Source of the DNA: Pirellulaceae bacterium
Lineage (GTDB): Bacteria > Planctomycetota > Planctomycetia > Pirellulales > Pirellulaceae
Assembly: GCA_013002105.1 (NCBI GenBank)
Contig: JABDKS010000594.1
Coordinates: 1 to 5,260, forward strand
Length of the DNA: 5,260 bases
Direction: 5' to 3'
This document shows, in pieces, positions 1 to 5,260 of this stretch (position 1 is the stretch's first letter; every line of letters begins with the position of its first letter). The notes under the pieces were generated by a model that was given only the letters and a program-made list of their open reading frames with translations, searched no databases and was not told the origin of the DNA. The translations under genes were made by a program, and so were the position numbers.

Positions 1-2351
1 TTCTTGGCCGCCGCAGCCTTCTGCATTTCGTTTTTCTTCTCGTCGCTCTTAAACAACTTAAAACGACTGGGGACCAGCCGGGGTGGCCAATGGTTGTTGC
101 TCTGTTCGACGTCGGCGGTCTGTCGCCGTGGATCGAGCACCAGTCGGACGATTTCCTTGTCCGACACGATCAGTTTATCGACCTGCTTGCCATTGCGACG
201 CCAGATCTCGGCCGGGAACTCCAGCAGTTCGCTGGTATCGTCGTCGTAGTGCACACGCAGGATGATTGGCATGACCAGTCCACCCAGGTTTTCGAATCGG
301 ATCACATAAAAATTGGTCGTCCGTCGCAACAGTGCACGTTGTTCGCTGTCCAAACCATCCAGGAATTTTTGATACGTTTTGCGGTCGGATTCCTGCACCT
401 TGTCGGGATCATAATCGGGGCCGTTGTAGTAGTCCTTGAGACCCGGTTGCCAATCGATCCGCTTGGGTAGTTCCTTGTTTCGCTCCTTGCTGACGGTTGG
501 TTCCTTTTCGTCTTTGGTTTTGCGTTTGCGTTCGGCCGATTCATCGGGATCGCCGCTGTCGATTTTGTACCAGCGGACATCGTCGATCGCGATATCAACA
601 TGATCGGTGCTGTAGAACCATCCCCGCCAGAACCAGTCCAGATCGACACCCGACGCGTCTTCCATCGTGCGAAAGAAATCCGACGGCGTCGGGCGCTTGA
701 ACTTCCACCGACGTGCATACTCGCGAAATGCAAAATCAAACAGCTCGCGACCAAGAATCGTTTCACGCAGCACATTCAGCGCGGTGGCGGGCTTGCCATA
801 GGCGTTGTCGCCAAAGTTCAGGATTTCCTCGCTGCCGGTGACGATCGGTCGTTGTCCGCCACCTCGCATGTAGGGGACAATTTTTTCGGGATCGCCCCGC
901 CGCGACGGATAATCGTCTTCCCACTCCTGTTCGGCCAAATACTGCAGGAACGTGTTCAGGCCTTCGTCCATCCATGTCCATTGGCGTTCGTCGCTGTTGA
1001 CGATCATGGGAAAAAAATTGTGGCCGACTTCGTGAATCACGACCGAGATCAGTCCGTAGTTGGTGGCCTTGCTGTACGTACCATCTTTCGCCGGCCGCGG
1101 TCCGTTGAAACAGATCATCGGATACTCCATCCCATAGACCGGTCCGTTGACGCTGATGGCGACCGGATAGGGATAAGCGAACGAGTAGCGACCGTAGACC
1201 TGCAACGTGTGCGCGATCGCTTCGGTCGAATACTGACTCCACAACGGTTCGGCTTCGTTGGGATAAAACGACATCGACAGGACGTTTCGGCCGTCCACGT
1301 CCACTCCCAATGCGTCCCAAATGAATTTGCGGCTGGCGGCAAACGCAAAGTCGCGCACGTTCTTTGCGGCGAAGATCCAGGTCTTGGTGCCCTTGTCTCG
1401 TTTACTCTCGTTCGCTTTGGCTTCCTCGGGCGTAATCACAAACACCGCCTTCTTGGCCGTCCTTGCCTTTTTCAATCGCTCGGTCCATTCCGGCTTCATC
1501 ACCTCTTTGGGATTCTGCAGCTCACCGGTCGCCGTCACGACCATGTCCTGTGGTGCGGTGATTCGTACGCGGTAGTCGCCAAACTCCAACGTAAACTCGC
1601 CGCGGCCCAGGAACTGCTTATGTTGCCAGCCCGTGTAGTCCGTGTAAGCGACGACGCGAGGATAGCACTGGGCGATTTCGTAGATGTAGTTCTTGTCGTC
1701 TTCAAAGTACTCGTACCCGCTTCTTGCACGAATGACTTTGGCGTCGTTGATGTTGTAGGAGTATTCGATATTCAGCAGAGTCGTTTGGCCGGGTGCGAGC
1801 GGTTTTGGCAAATCGACTCGCATCATGGTTTTGACGACGGTGTGCTGCATCGCAGCCCCTTTGGCGTCGGTCACCGAATCAATCTTATATCCACCGTCAA
1901 ACGACATGCGGCTGAAGATCGATTTCATCGTGCTCAGCGGGATGCGCGAGTCCAACGAGGGCGCTGTGGCGACTTTGGCGGCATCCGAGTCGGGCTTGAA
2001 AATATTCTGATCCAACTGCAGCCAAACGTAATTCAACGTGTGGGGGGATCGATTGTGGTAGGTGATCTTGGAGACACCGTGGAGGCTTTGGTTCTTGTCG
2101 TCCAACGTGATGTCGATTTCGTAATCAGCACGTTGTTGCCAATAGTGGGGTCCGGGCGCACCCGATGCGGTGCGGATCGTGTTGGGCGTGGGCAGCCAAG
2201 AGTCGATCTGAAAAAATCGGTCCGTCGTGTCAGTGTGTTTGCCGTTGGGCAGAAACTGCGCGTGCACAGTGCCGGCGCTGTTGAAAAGCGAATCGCATCC
2301 GAGCAATACGAAAAAGGCGACGAACAGAACGGAGTGCGAGAATCGAGACAC
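1..2351 (-). CDS. Exported M1-family zinc metallopeptidase (aminopeptidase N-like), 3' end outside window
   Basis: This is a gluzincin metallopeptidase of the M1 family, which usually removes N-terminal residues from peptides using one zinc ion. The frame is open for 783 codons and runs off the left edge without a stop. The zinc signature HEVGH lies at residues 440-444 (positions 1020-1034), followed after 18 residues by the third ligand E463 (context WMDEG). The substrate-binding motif, normally GxMEN, appears as GMEYP at 407-411. Y518 in NAYGKP is the likely catalytic tyrosine, and a DLDWFWRGWFY block at 570-580 is typical of large M1 homologues. A lysine/glutamate-rich linker spans about 603-628, followed by a probable beta-rich C-terminal domain. 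The start is taken as GTG at 2351, because it begins a signal peptide directly (SRFSHS, then a hydrophobic run to VLLGC). No Shine-Dalgarno is visible, and in-frame TTG codons at 2357 and 2363 are alternatives. C19 sits in a lipobox-like LLGC, while VHA|Q at 31/32 is a possible signal peptidase I site. The protein should therefore act in the periplasm or at a membrane. The family call is firm; the substrate is unknown. Confidence 0.93.
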   Translation of the reverse strand, partial: MSRFSHSVLFVAFFVLLGCDSLFNSAGTVHAQFLPNGKHTDTTDRFFQIDSWLPTPNTIRTASGAPGPHYWQQRADYEIDITLDDKNQSLHGVSKITYHNRSPHTLNYVWLQLDQNIFKPDSDAAKVATAPSLDSRIPLSTMKSIFSRMSFDGGYKIDSVTDAKGAAMQHTVVKTMMRVDLPKPLAPGQTTLLNIEYSYNINDAKVIRARSGYEYFEDDKNYIYEIAQCYPRVVAYTDYTGWQHKQFLGRGEFTLEFGDYRVRITAPQDMVVTATGELQNPKEVMKPEWTERLKKARTAKKAVFVITPEEAKANESKRDKGTKTWIFAAKNVRDFAFAASRKFIWDALGVDVDGRNVLSMSFYPNEAEPLWSQYSTEAIAHTLQVYGRYSFAYPYPVAISVNGPVYGMEYPMICFNGPRPAKDGTYSKATNYGLISVVIHEVGHNFFPMIVNSDERQWTWMDEGLNTFLQYLAEQEWEDDYPSRRGDPEKIVPYMRGGGQRPIVTGSEEILNFGDNAYGKPATALNVLRETILGRELFDFAFREYARRWKFKRPTPSDFFRTMEDASGVDLDWFWRGWFYSTDHVDIAIDDVRWYKIDSGDPDESAERKRKTKDEKEPTVSKERNKELPKRIDWQPGLKDYYNGPDYDPDKVQESDRKTYQKFLDGLDSEQRALLRRTTNFYVIRFENLGGLVMPIILRVHYDDDTSELLEFPAEIWRRNGKQVDKLIVSDKEIVRLVLDPRRQTADVEQSNNHWPPRLVPSRFKLFKSDEKKNEMQKAAAAK

Positions 2352-2378
2352 GGGCAAATTCAAAAAGTGGCGTTGAGT

Positions 2379-2420
2379 GCGGTAGATCGGATGCGGTAGA
2401 TCGGATGCAGTAGATCGGAT
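2379..2420. repeat. Three tandem copies of a 14-bp unit
   Basis: The unit GCGGTAGATCGGAT occurs exactly at 2379-2392 and 2393-2406, then once more at 2407-2420 with a single change (GCAGTAGATCGGAT). It starts 28 bp upstream of the peptidase GTG and would lie in its 5' leader or promoter. The array could be a slippage-prone minisatellite or a set of repeated protein-binding sites, and the sequence alone does not decide. Fourteen is not a multiple of three, so a change in copy number would shift any reading frame passing through. The peptidase start chosen here lies outside the array. Confidence 0.9.
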
Positions 2421-2463
2421 TTTGCGCAAATGAGCAGAAATGGGGCGGGCATGGGTGACGCGA

Positions 2464-2475
2464 AACGACGTCGTT
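2464..2475. promoter_or_regulatory. 12-bp perfect palindrome, possible operator
   Basis: AACGACGTCGTT reads the same on both strands and lies inside the divergent intergenic region, 113 bp from the peptidase start and about 200 bp from the eboE start. A perfect 12-bp dyad in a promoter region could bind a dimeric regulator. No regulator gene is present in the window, and such a palindrome can also arise by chance. Confidence 0.2.
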
Positions 2476-2583
2476 GGCGACAATGGGAACGATTGGACCG
2501 GAGTGATGTTTGGAGCGTCAACCAGGTGGCTGGTGCAGCCGCCAACGGAAAAGGCGGTCAGGATCCGGTCTGCAACGTCGGCT

Positions 2584-2608
2584 CGATTTTAATCGGGTCG
2601 ATTCGACC
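2584..2608. promoter_or_regulatory. Two adjacent short palindromes upstream of eboE, possible operator
   Basis: CGATTTTAATCG (2584-2595, 5-bp arms around TT) is followed immediately by GGTCGATTCGACC (2596-2608, 6-bp arms around one T). Both contain TCGATT, at 2583-2588 and 2598-2603. A weak -10-like TTTAAT falls inside the first palindrome, which would put the second near a transcription start for eboE-pdxJ. This is a position suited to a repressor site, but there is no independent support. Confidence 0.2.
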
Positions 2609-2660
2609 AAATGGGGTCCGGCGCGGGATTGTGGTAGAACTCCCGTCCGAATTGCTTTCC

Positions 2661-2664
2661 AGGA
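2661..2664 (+). promoter_or_regulatory. Weak Shine-Dalgarno AGGA favouring the GTG start of eboE
   Basis: AGGA lies 9 nt before the GTG at 2674 but only 3 nt before the in-frame TTG at 2668. Both the spacing and the codon preference therefore favour GTG as the eboE start. The two choices differ by two residues. Confidence 0.45.
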
Positions 2665-2673
2665 CGTTTGACT

Positions 2674-3963
2674 GTGACGAATTTGAGCTCTGAAGACCTG
2701 ACGGTTGGGTATTGCACCAACGTACACGCTGGGATCGACCTGCCAGCGATTCAAGCGAATTTGGATCAGTATGCCGTCGCCGTACGCGATCACCTGCTGC
2801 AAGATGCCAGCGACACCACCGCCGGGTTACGGCCCGATCAACCGCTCGGGGTGGGCCTTTGGATCCCGGACGCGGCCTCGCGCGAATTGGCTGGCGGGAC
2901 TGCGGCGGTGGATTTCGCATCGTTCCTGCAAGATCGACAGCTCAATGCGTTTACCATCAACGGCTTTCCGTTTGATAATTTCCACCAGGATGTCGTCAAG
3001 CACCGTGTTTACTTGCCGACGTGGGGACATCGCGAGCGATTGGAATACACGCAGCGTCTTGCCGATATTCTGTGCAAGATTTTGCCCGACTCGCAAGCCG
3101 TTGGATCGATCAGCACCTTGCCGATTGGATGGCCCCACAATCCCAACGACGATTCAGGAATTTCGGCGGCAGCCGATTTGCATGAGCGCGCGGGAGGTCA
3201 TTTGCGCGAAATGGCGGATTATCTGGCCGGCCTTGAGTCGAGAACCGGCCGTCGGATCGTCGTCGCGATCGAACCGGAACCTGGCTGCGTCCTGGATACG
3301 ACGGATGATGTGATCGAATTTTTTGATCGACATTTGCCCGACAAGAACCACCGTCGTTACCTGACGGTATGCCATGACGTGTGCCACGCGGCTGTGATGA
3401 TGGAACGTCAGGCCGAAGTGATCGGCCGATTTGCCGCCGCAGGAATTGGGATCGGCAAGGTGCAAGTCAGCAGTGCAATCGTCGCGATGTGGCAATCCAT
3501 GTCAGTGGGTCGACGCGCCGAAGCCTTGGAACAATTGGCCAAATTTGCCGAAGACCGCTATTTGCATCAGACGGGACGACGCGACATCGACGGACAATTT
3601 TCGCTCGCCGAGGATCTGCCAGAGTTGATTCGCCAAGCCAGGGAAATCCCGCCTGAGAGTTTTGGCGATGATCGATGGGTCGTCCACTTTCATGTGCCGA
3701 TCTTCTTAGAACGATTTGGGCATTTGACGACCAGTCATGATGACGTGCGTGAGTGTTTGCGAACCTTGATCGGCGATCGGGGCTCCAAGAGTGAATCGGA
3801 GTTCACAGCCGCCGAGTTTACCGGGCACTTGGAAGTCGAGACCTATGCTTGGACGGTGTTGCCCGACACGATGCGAAAACGGGCGTTGGCTGACGACATT
3901 GCCGGAGAAATTCAATGGCTCACAGAAGTGATTGCGACCTGCTGCCGAGGACAACATGATTGA
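2674..3963 (+). CDS. eboE: EboE-type TIM-barrel protein (metabolite traffic protein EboE family)
   Basis: The protein has 429 residues from GTG 2674 (431 from TTG 2668), about full length for EboE. The family has a xylose-isomerase-like TIM-barrel fold and is named from ebo operons, which are linked to export or localisation of secondary metabolites such as scytonemin; its reaction is not established. Recognisable blocks, numbered from the GTG, are GYCTNVHAG at 12-20, TINGFP at 94-99 followed by FH at 103-104, SISTLP at 145-150, EPEPG at 200-204, CHDVCH at 233-238, KVQVSSA at 262-268, HFHVP at 338-342 and HLEVETYAW at 385-393. The acidic and histidine residues in the last five blocks (E200/E202, H234/D235/H238, H338/H340, E387/E389) are placed like the metal ligands of this fold, so a metal-dependent enzyme is plausible. 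No signal peptide or membrane segment is seen, so it should be cytoplasmic. Its last 8 bp overlap pdxJ, implying one transcript and coupled translation. No eboA-D or eboF gene is visible nearby. The family call is confident; the function is not known. Confidence 0.88.
   Translation: MTNLSSEDLTVGYCTNVHAGIDLPAIQANLDQYAVAVRDHLLQDASDTTAGLRPDQPLGVGLWIPDAASRELAGGTAAVDFASFLQDRQLNAFTINGFPFDNFHQDVVKHRVYLPTWGHRERLEYTQRLADILCKILPDSQAVGSISTLPIGWPHNPNDDSGISAAADLHERAGGHLREMADYLAGLESRTGRRIVVAIEPEPGCVLDTTDDVIEFFDRHLPDKNHRRYLTVCHDVCHAAVMMERQAEVIGRFAAAGIGIGKVQVSSAIVAMWQSMSVGRRAEALEQLAKFAEDRYLHQTGRRDIDGQFSLAEDLPELIRQAREIPPESFGDDRWVVHFHVPIFLERFGHLTTSHDDVRECLRTLIGDRGSKSESEFTAAEFTGHLEVETYAWTVLPDTMRKRALADDIAGEIQWLTEVIATCCRGQHD
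3947..3951 (+). promoter_or_regulatory. Shine-Dalgarno GAGGA deciding the pdxJ start
   Basis: GAGGA ends 4 nt before the ATG at 3956, inside the 3' end of eboE. It supports this ATG over the in-frame ATG at 3932. The later start also gives the usual PdxJ N-terminus (MIELGVNIDH), without eight extra residues. Confidence 0.75.
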
Positions 3964-4681
3964 GTTGGGTGTGAACATTGACCATGTCGCAACCGTCCGA
4001 CAGGCTCGCAAGACTTACGAACCCGATCCGGTGATTGCCGCGGCGTTGGCCGAGCAAGGCGGTGCCGACGGGATCACGTTTCACTTGCGCGAGGATCGAC
4101 GCCACATCCAGGATCGCGATGTCGAGGTGTTGCTGCGTACCGTCACGGTCAAAACGAACATGGAGATCGCGTGTGCTGATGAAGTCGTCGCGATCGCTTG
4201 CCGGTTACGTCCCGATTGGGCCTTGTTGGTGCCCGAGAGTCGGCAAGAGGTCACGACCGAAGGCGGATTGGATGTGGTTGGTGGTGACGGTCGAATTCAA
4301 AAGGCCGTTGAGCAACTCAAACAGGCGGATATTTTGACGAGCCTGTTTCTGGATCCAGATCCGGCTCAGATCCAGGCGGCTGCTGCCCTGGGCGTCGACG
4401 CGGTCGAATTGCACACCGGCCCCTACGCGTTGGCAAATCGCGAGGGAAGAACCGAGGAACTGTCGCGATTGATGGAAGCGGGCCAGGCGACAACGGCGGC
4501 CAAGATGCGGCTGCATGCCGGGCACGGATTGAATTACACCAACGTGCGTGATGTCGCGATGATTCCGAACGTCGCGGAATTGAATATTGGCCACGCCATT
4601 GTCAGTCGCGCAATGATGGTCGGTATGAGAGATGCGGTTGCGGAGATGCGCCGGATCCTGGACCTGTACGCGTGTGTCTAG
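3956..4681 (+). CDS. pdxJ: Pyridoxine 5'-phosphate synthase PdxJ
   Basis: PdxJ condenses 1-deoxy-D-xylulose 5-phosphate with 3-amino-2-oxopropyl phosphate (from the PdxA step) to form pyridoxine 5'-phosphate. This is the ring-closing step of the DXP-dependent vitamin B6 pathway, in the cytoplasm. The 241 residues match the usual 237-243. N7, D9 and H10 lie in GVNIDH; H43, R45 and H50 in HLREDRRH match E. coli H45, R47 and H52; E70 in TNMEI matches E. coli E72; H190 in HAGHGLNY matches H193. The blocks VPESRQEVTTEGGLDV (92-107), ELHTGPYA (151-158) and ELNIGHAI (208-215) are also conserved. All expected catalytic and phosphate-binding residues are therefore present and the enzyme should be active. 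The gene begins 8 bp before the eboE stop, so its translation is probably coupled to eboE. Identification is secure. Confidence 0.98.
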   Translation: MIELGVNIDHVATVRQARKTYEPDPVIAAALAEQGGADGITFHLREDRRHIQDRDVEVLLRTVTVKTNMEIACADEVVAIACRLRPDWALLVPESRQEVTTEGGLDVVGGDGRIQKAVEQLKQADILTSLFLDPDPAQIQAAAALGVDAVELHTGPYALANREGRTEELSRLMEAGQATTAAKMRLHAGHGLNYTNVRDVAMIPNVAELNIGHAIVSRAMMVGMRDAVAEMRRILDLYACV

Positions 4682-4706
4682 TGCTTCGTCAGAGCTTCCG
4701 ATCGAG

Positions 4707-4803
4707 CGTAGTGGATCTTGTCAAAGATCCGCCAAGTGCGAGGAGAATGTCCGAGCGTCGGGTCCCAGATCAAGTCCGAGGGTCTTTGGCAACATCCACT
4801 ACG
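4707..4803. repeat. REPIN-like inverted pair of ~24-nt repeats between convergent genes
   Basis: The left arm (4707-4730) and the reverse complement of the right arm (4781-4803) agree at 21 of 24 aligned positions, with two mismatches and one gap. They share a perfect 10-bp outer block (CGTAGTGGAT / ATCCACTACG) and the inner words TTG and CAAAGA. The arms are 50 nt apart. Two copies of one short sequence in opposite orientation, about 100 bp in total and sitting between the 3' ends of convergent genes, is the arrangement of REP doublets (REPINs) or of a small MITE. As RNA it would fold into a long stem from either strand and could protect or terminate both transcripts. Whether it is repeated elsewhere cannot be seen here. 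Confidence 0.65.
4711..4732 (+). terminator. Hairpin downstream of pdxJ, possible weak terminator
   Basis: GGATCTT (4713-4719) and AAGATCC (4724-4730) form a perfect 7-bp stem around a GTCA loop, extended by a G-U and a G-C pair to 9 bp. It starts 30 nt after the pdxJ stop. No T-run follows on either strand, so it does not fit a classical intrinsic terminator. It is also part of the left arm of the larger inverted repeat, which may be its real identity. Confidence 0.3.
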
Positions 4804-4834
4804 GCCGATTCCACGACATGGTCGGGACAACGCG

Positions 4835-5260
4835 CTAGTGTGCTTCGCTGACGATCGGATCGATCACGTCTTTGGTCCAGCGAACGATACGCAACGCGGT
4901 TGGCCAGACCGACAGCGTGGCTGCGACGGATACCCCCAACATGAACACGCCGACGATACTTTCGCCGATCGTCATCGCAGCGATGCAACCGGCCGCAGCA
5001 AAGCAGCTGGCTGCCCCGATTTGAATCGCGCGATAGGCCGCAGCCAATCGGCGGCTGGAACGGCACGATTCAAAAATGGGTCGGTATTGGTTATCCCATT
5101 CCGGAATAAAACTTCGCAACGCGACGCCCCGTCGCGCCTTGGACAACCAGCGACGCAGTTTACGACCGCGGGTTTGCAAAAACACTTGTTGCCCGATCAT
5201 CAATACGCAACCGCCCAGTGCGATAAACCCGGCCGAGCCCAGCATCAGCGGGCTCAAGGT
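4835..5260 (-). CDS. Small membrane protein of unknown function, possibly truncated at the right edge
   Basis: I do not recognise a family. The frame ends at TAG (4835-4837) and is still open at the right edge. The in-window start candidates are ATG at 5245 (136 residues) and TTG at 5257, neither with a clear Shine-Dalgarno, so the true start may lie outside. Counted from the ATG, hydrophobic segments occur at about 1-23, 73-93 and 97-117. The last two are separated by only a few residues (about GES) and so form a hairpin. After the first segment comes a strongly basic stretch at 26-39 (RGRKLRRWLSKARR), which by the positive-inside rule should be cytoplasmic. A soluble loop of about 35 residues follows, and the protein ends in a short acidic tail (VSEAH). 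It is convergent with pdxJ, with 153 bp between the two stops, so the two are transcribed separately. Confidence 0.72.
   Translation of the reverse strand, partial: TLSPLMLGSAGFIALGGCVLMIGQQVFLQTRGRKLRRWLSKARRGVALRSFIPEWDNQYRPIFESCRSSRRLAAAYRAIQIGAASCFAAAGCIAAMTIGESIVGVFMLGVSVAATLSVWPTALRIVRWTKDVIDPIVSEAH

Larger units (their letters stand above)
2352..2673. other. Divergent intergenic region between the peptidase and eboE
   Basis: These 322 bp separate the start of the minus-strand peptidase from the start of the plus-strand eboE-pdxJ unit, so promoters for both directions should lie here. I see no convincing sigma-70-type -35/-10 pair. A TTTAAT at 2588-2593 could serve as a plus-strand -10 box but lacks a good -35. 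The region contains a triple 14-bp tandem repeat next to the peptidase start, the 10-bp palindrome TTTGCGCAAA at 2421-2430, a 12-bp palindrome at 2464-2475 and two adjacent palindromes at 2584-2608. Short open frames exist on both strands, but none has a recognisable protein or a start signal. Confidence 0.6.

Noticed and set aside
600..2399. A 599-codon open frame on the plus strand
   Set aside because: It lies in the exact antisense codon register of the M1 peptidase. It stays open because the peptidase avoids TTA, CTA and TCA codons. The minus-strand reading carries the HEVGH...E, GMEYP and WFWRGWFY motifs, so the plus-strand frame is a shadow.
2421..2430. The palindrome TTTGCGCAAA just beyond the tandem repeat
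   Set aside because: At 10 bp it is short enough to expect by chance in many intergenic regions and has no further support as a regulatory site.
2360..2545. A 61-codon minus-strand frame upstream of the peptidase
   Set aside because: It could suggest a longer or frameshifted N-terminus for the peptidase. However, the peptidase already has a complete signal peptide from GTG 2351, and this frame shows no exported or known protein features.
2430..2693. An 87-codon plus-strand frame in the divergent region, overlapping the eboE start
   Set aside because: It has no recognisable domain, no clear Shine-Dalgarno, runs out of frame into eboE and looks like translated intergenic DNA.
3932..3955. An upstream in-frame ATG that would extend PdxJ by eight residues
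   Set aside because: The ATG at 3956 has GAGGA at a suitable distance and gives the standard PdxJ N-terminus and length.
4678..4855. Similar sequence after both convergent stop codons (CTAGTGCTTCG near 4678 and CTAGTGTGCTTCG near 4835)
   Set aside because: The match is short and gapped, and the second copy lies in the coding tail of the membrane protein. It could be a target-site-like duplication around the inverted repeat, but it is too weak to claim.

Overview
This window looks like an ordinary chromosomal segment of a Gram-negative-type bacterium of moderate GC content. The proteins and the sparse Shine-Dalgarno signals fit a planctomycete, perhaps of the Rhodopirellula/Pirellulaceae type. 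That assignment is an inference from gene style, not a demonstrated match. I found no RNA gene, CRISPR array, insertion sequence or phage gene.

Layout. (1) Positions 1-2351, minus strand: most of a large exported M1-family zinc metallopeptidase, whose 3' end lies beyond the left edge. (2) Positions 2352-2673: a 322-bp divergent intergenic region with a 14-bp sequence repeated three times in tandem and several short palindromes, but no convincing gene. (3) Positions 2674-4681, plus strand: a two-gene, translationally overlapping unit. The first gene is an EboE-type TIM-barrel protein and the second is pdxJ, pyridoxine 5'-phosphate synthase, with an 8-bp overlap. (4) Positions 4682-4834: the gap between convergent genes. 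It holds a 97-bp inverted pair of roughly 24-nt repeats that resembles a REPIN (REP doublet). (5) Positions 4835-5260, minus strand: a small multi-span membrane protein of unknown function, possibly cut by the right edge.

How the genes work together. pdxJ carries out the ring-closing step of the DXP-dependent vitamin B6 pathway. The upstream EboE protein belongs to a family known from ebo operons, which are linked to export or localisation of secondary metabolites. None of the other ebo genes is visible here, so this copy seems to be tied to pdxJ instead. The peptidase is transcribed divergently and the membrane protein convergently, and neither has an obvious functional link to the central pair.

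The points most worth a second look are the EboE-PdxJ coupling and the REPIN-like element. I see no clearly novel multi-gene system.
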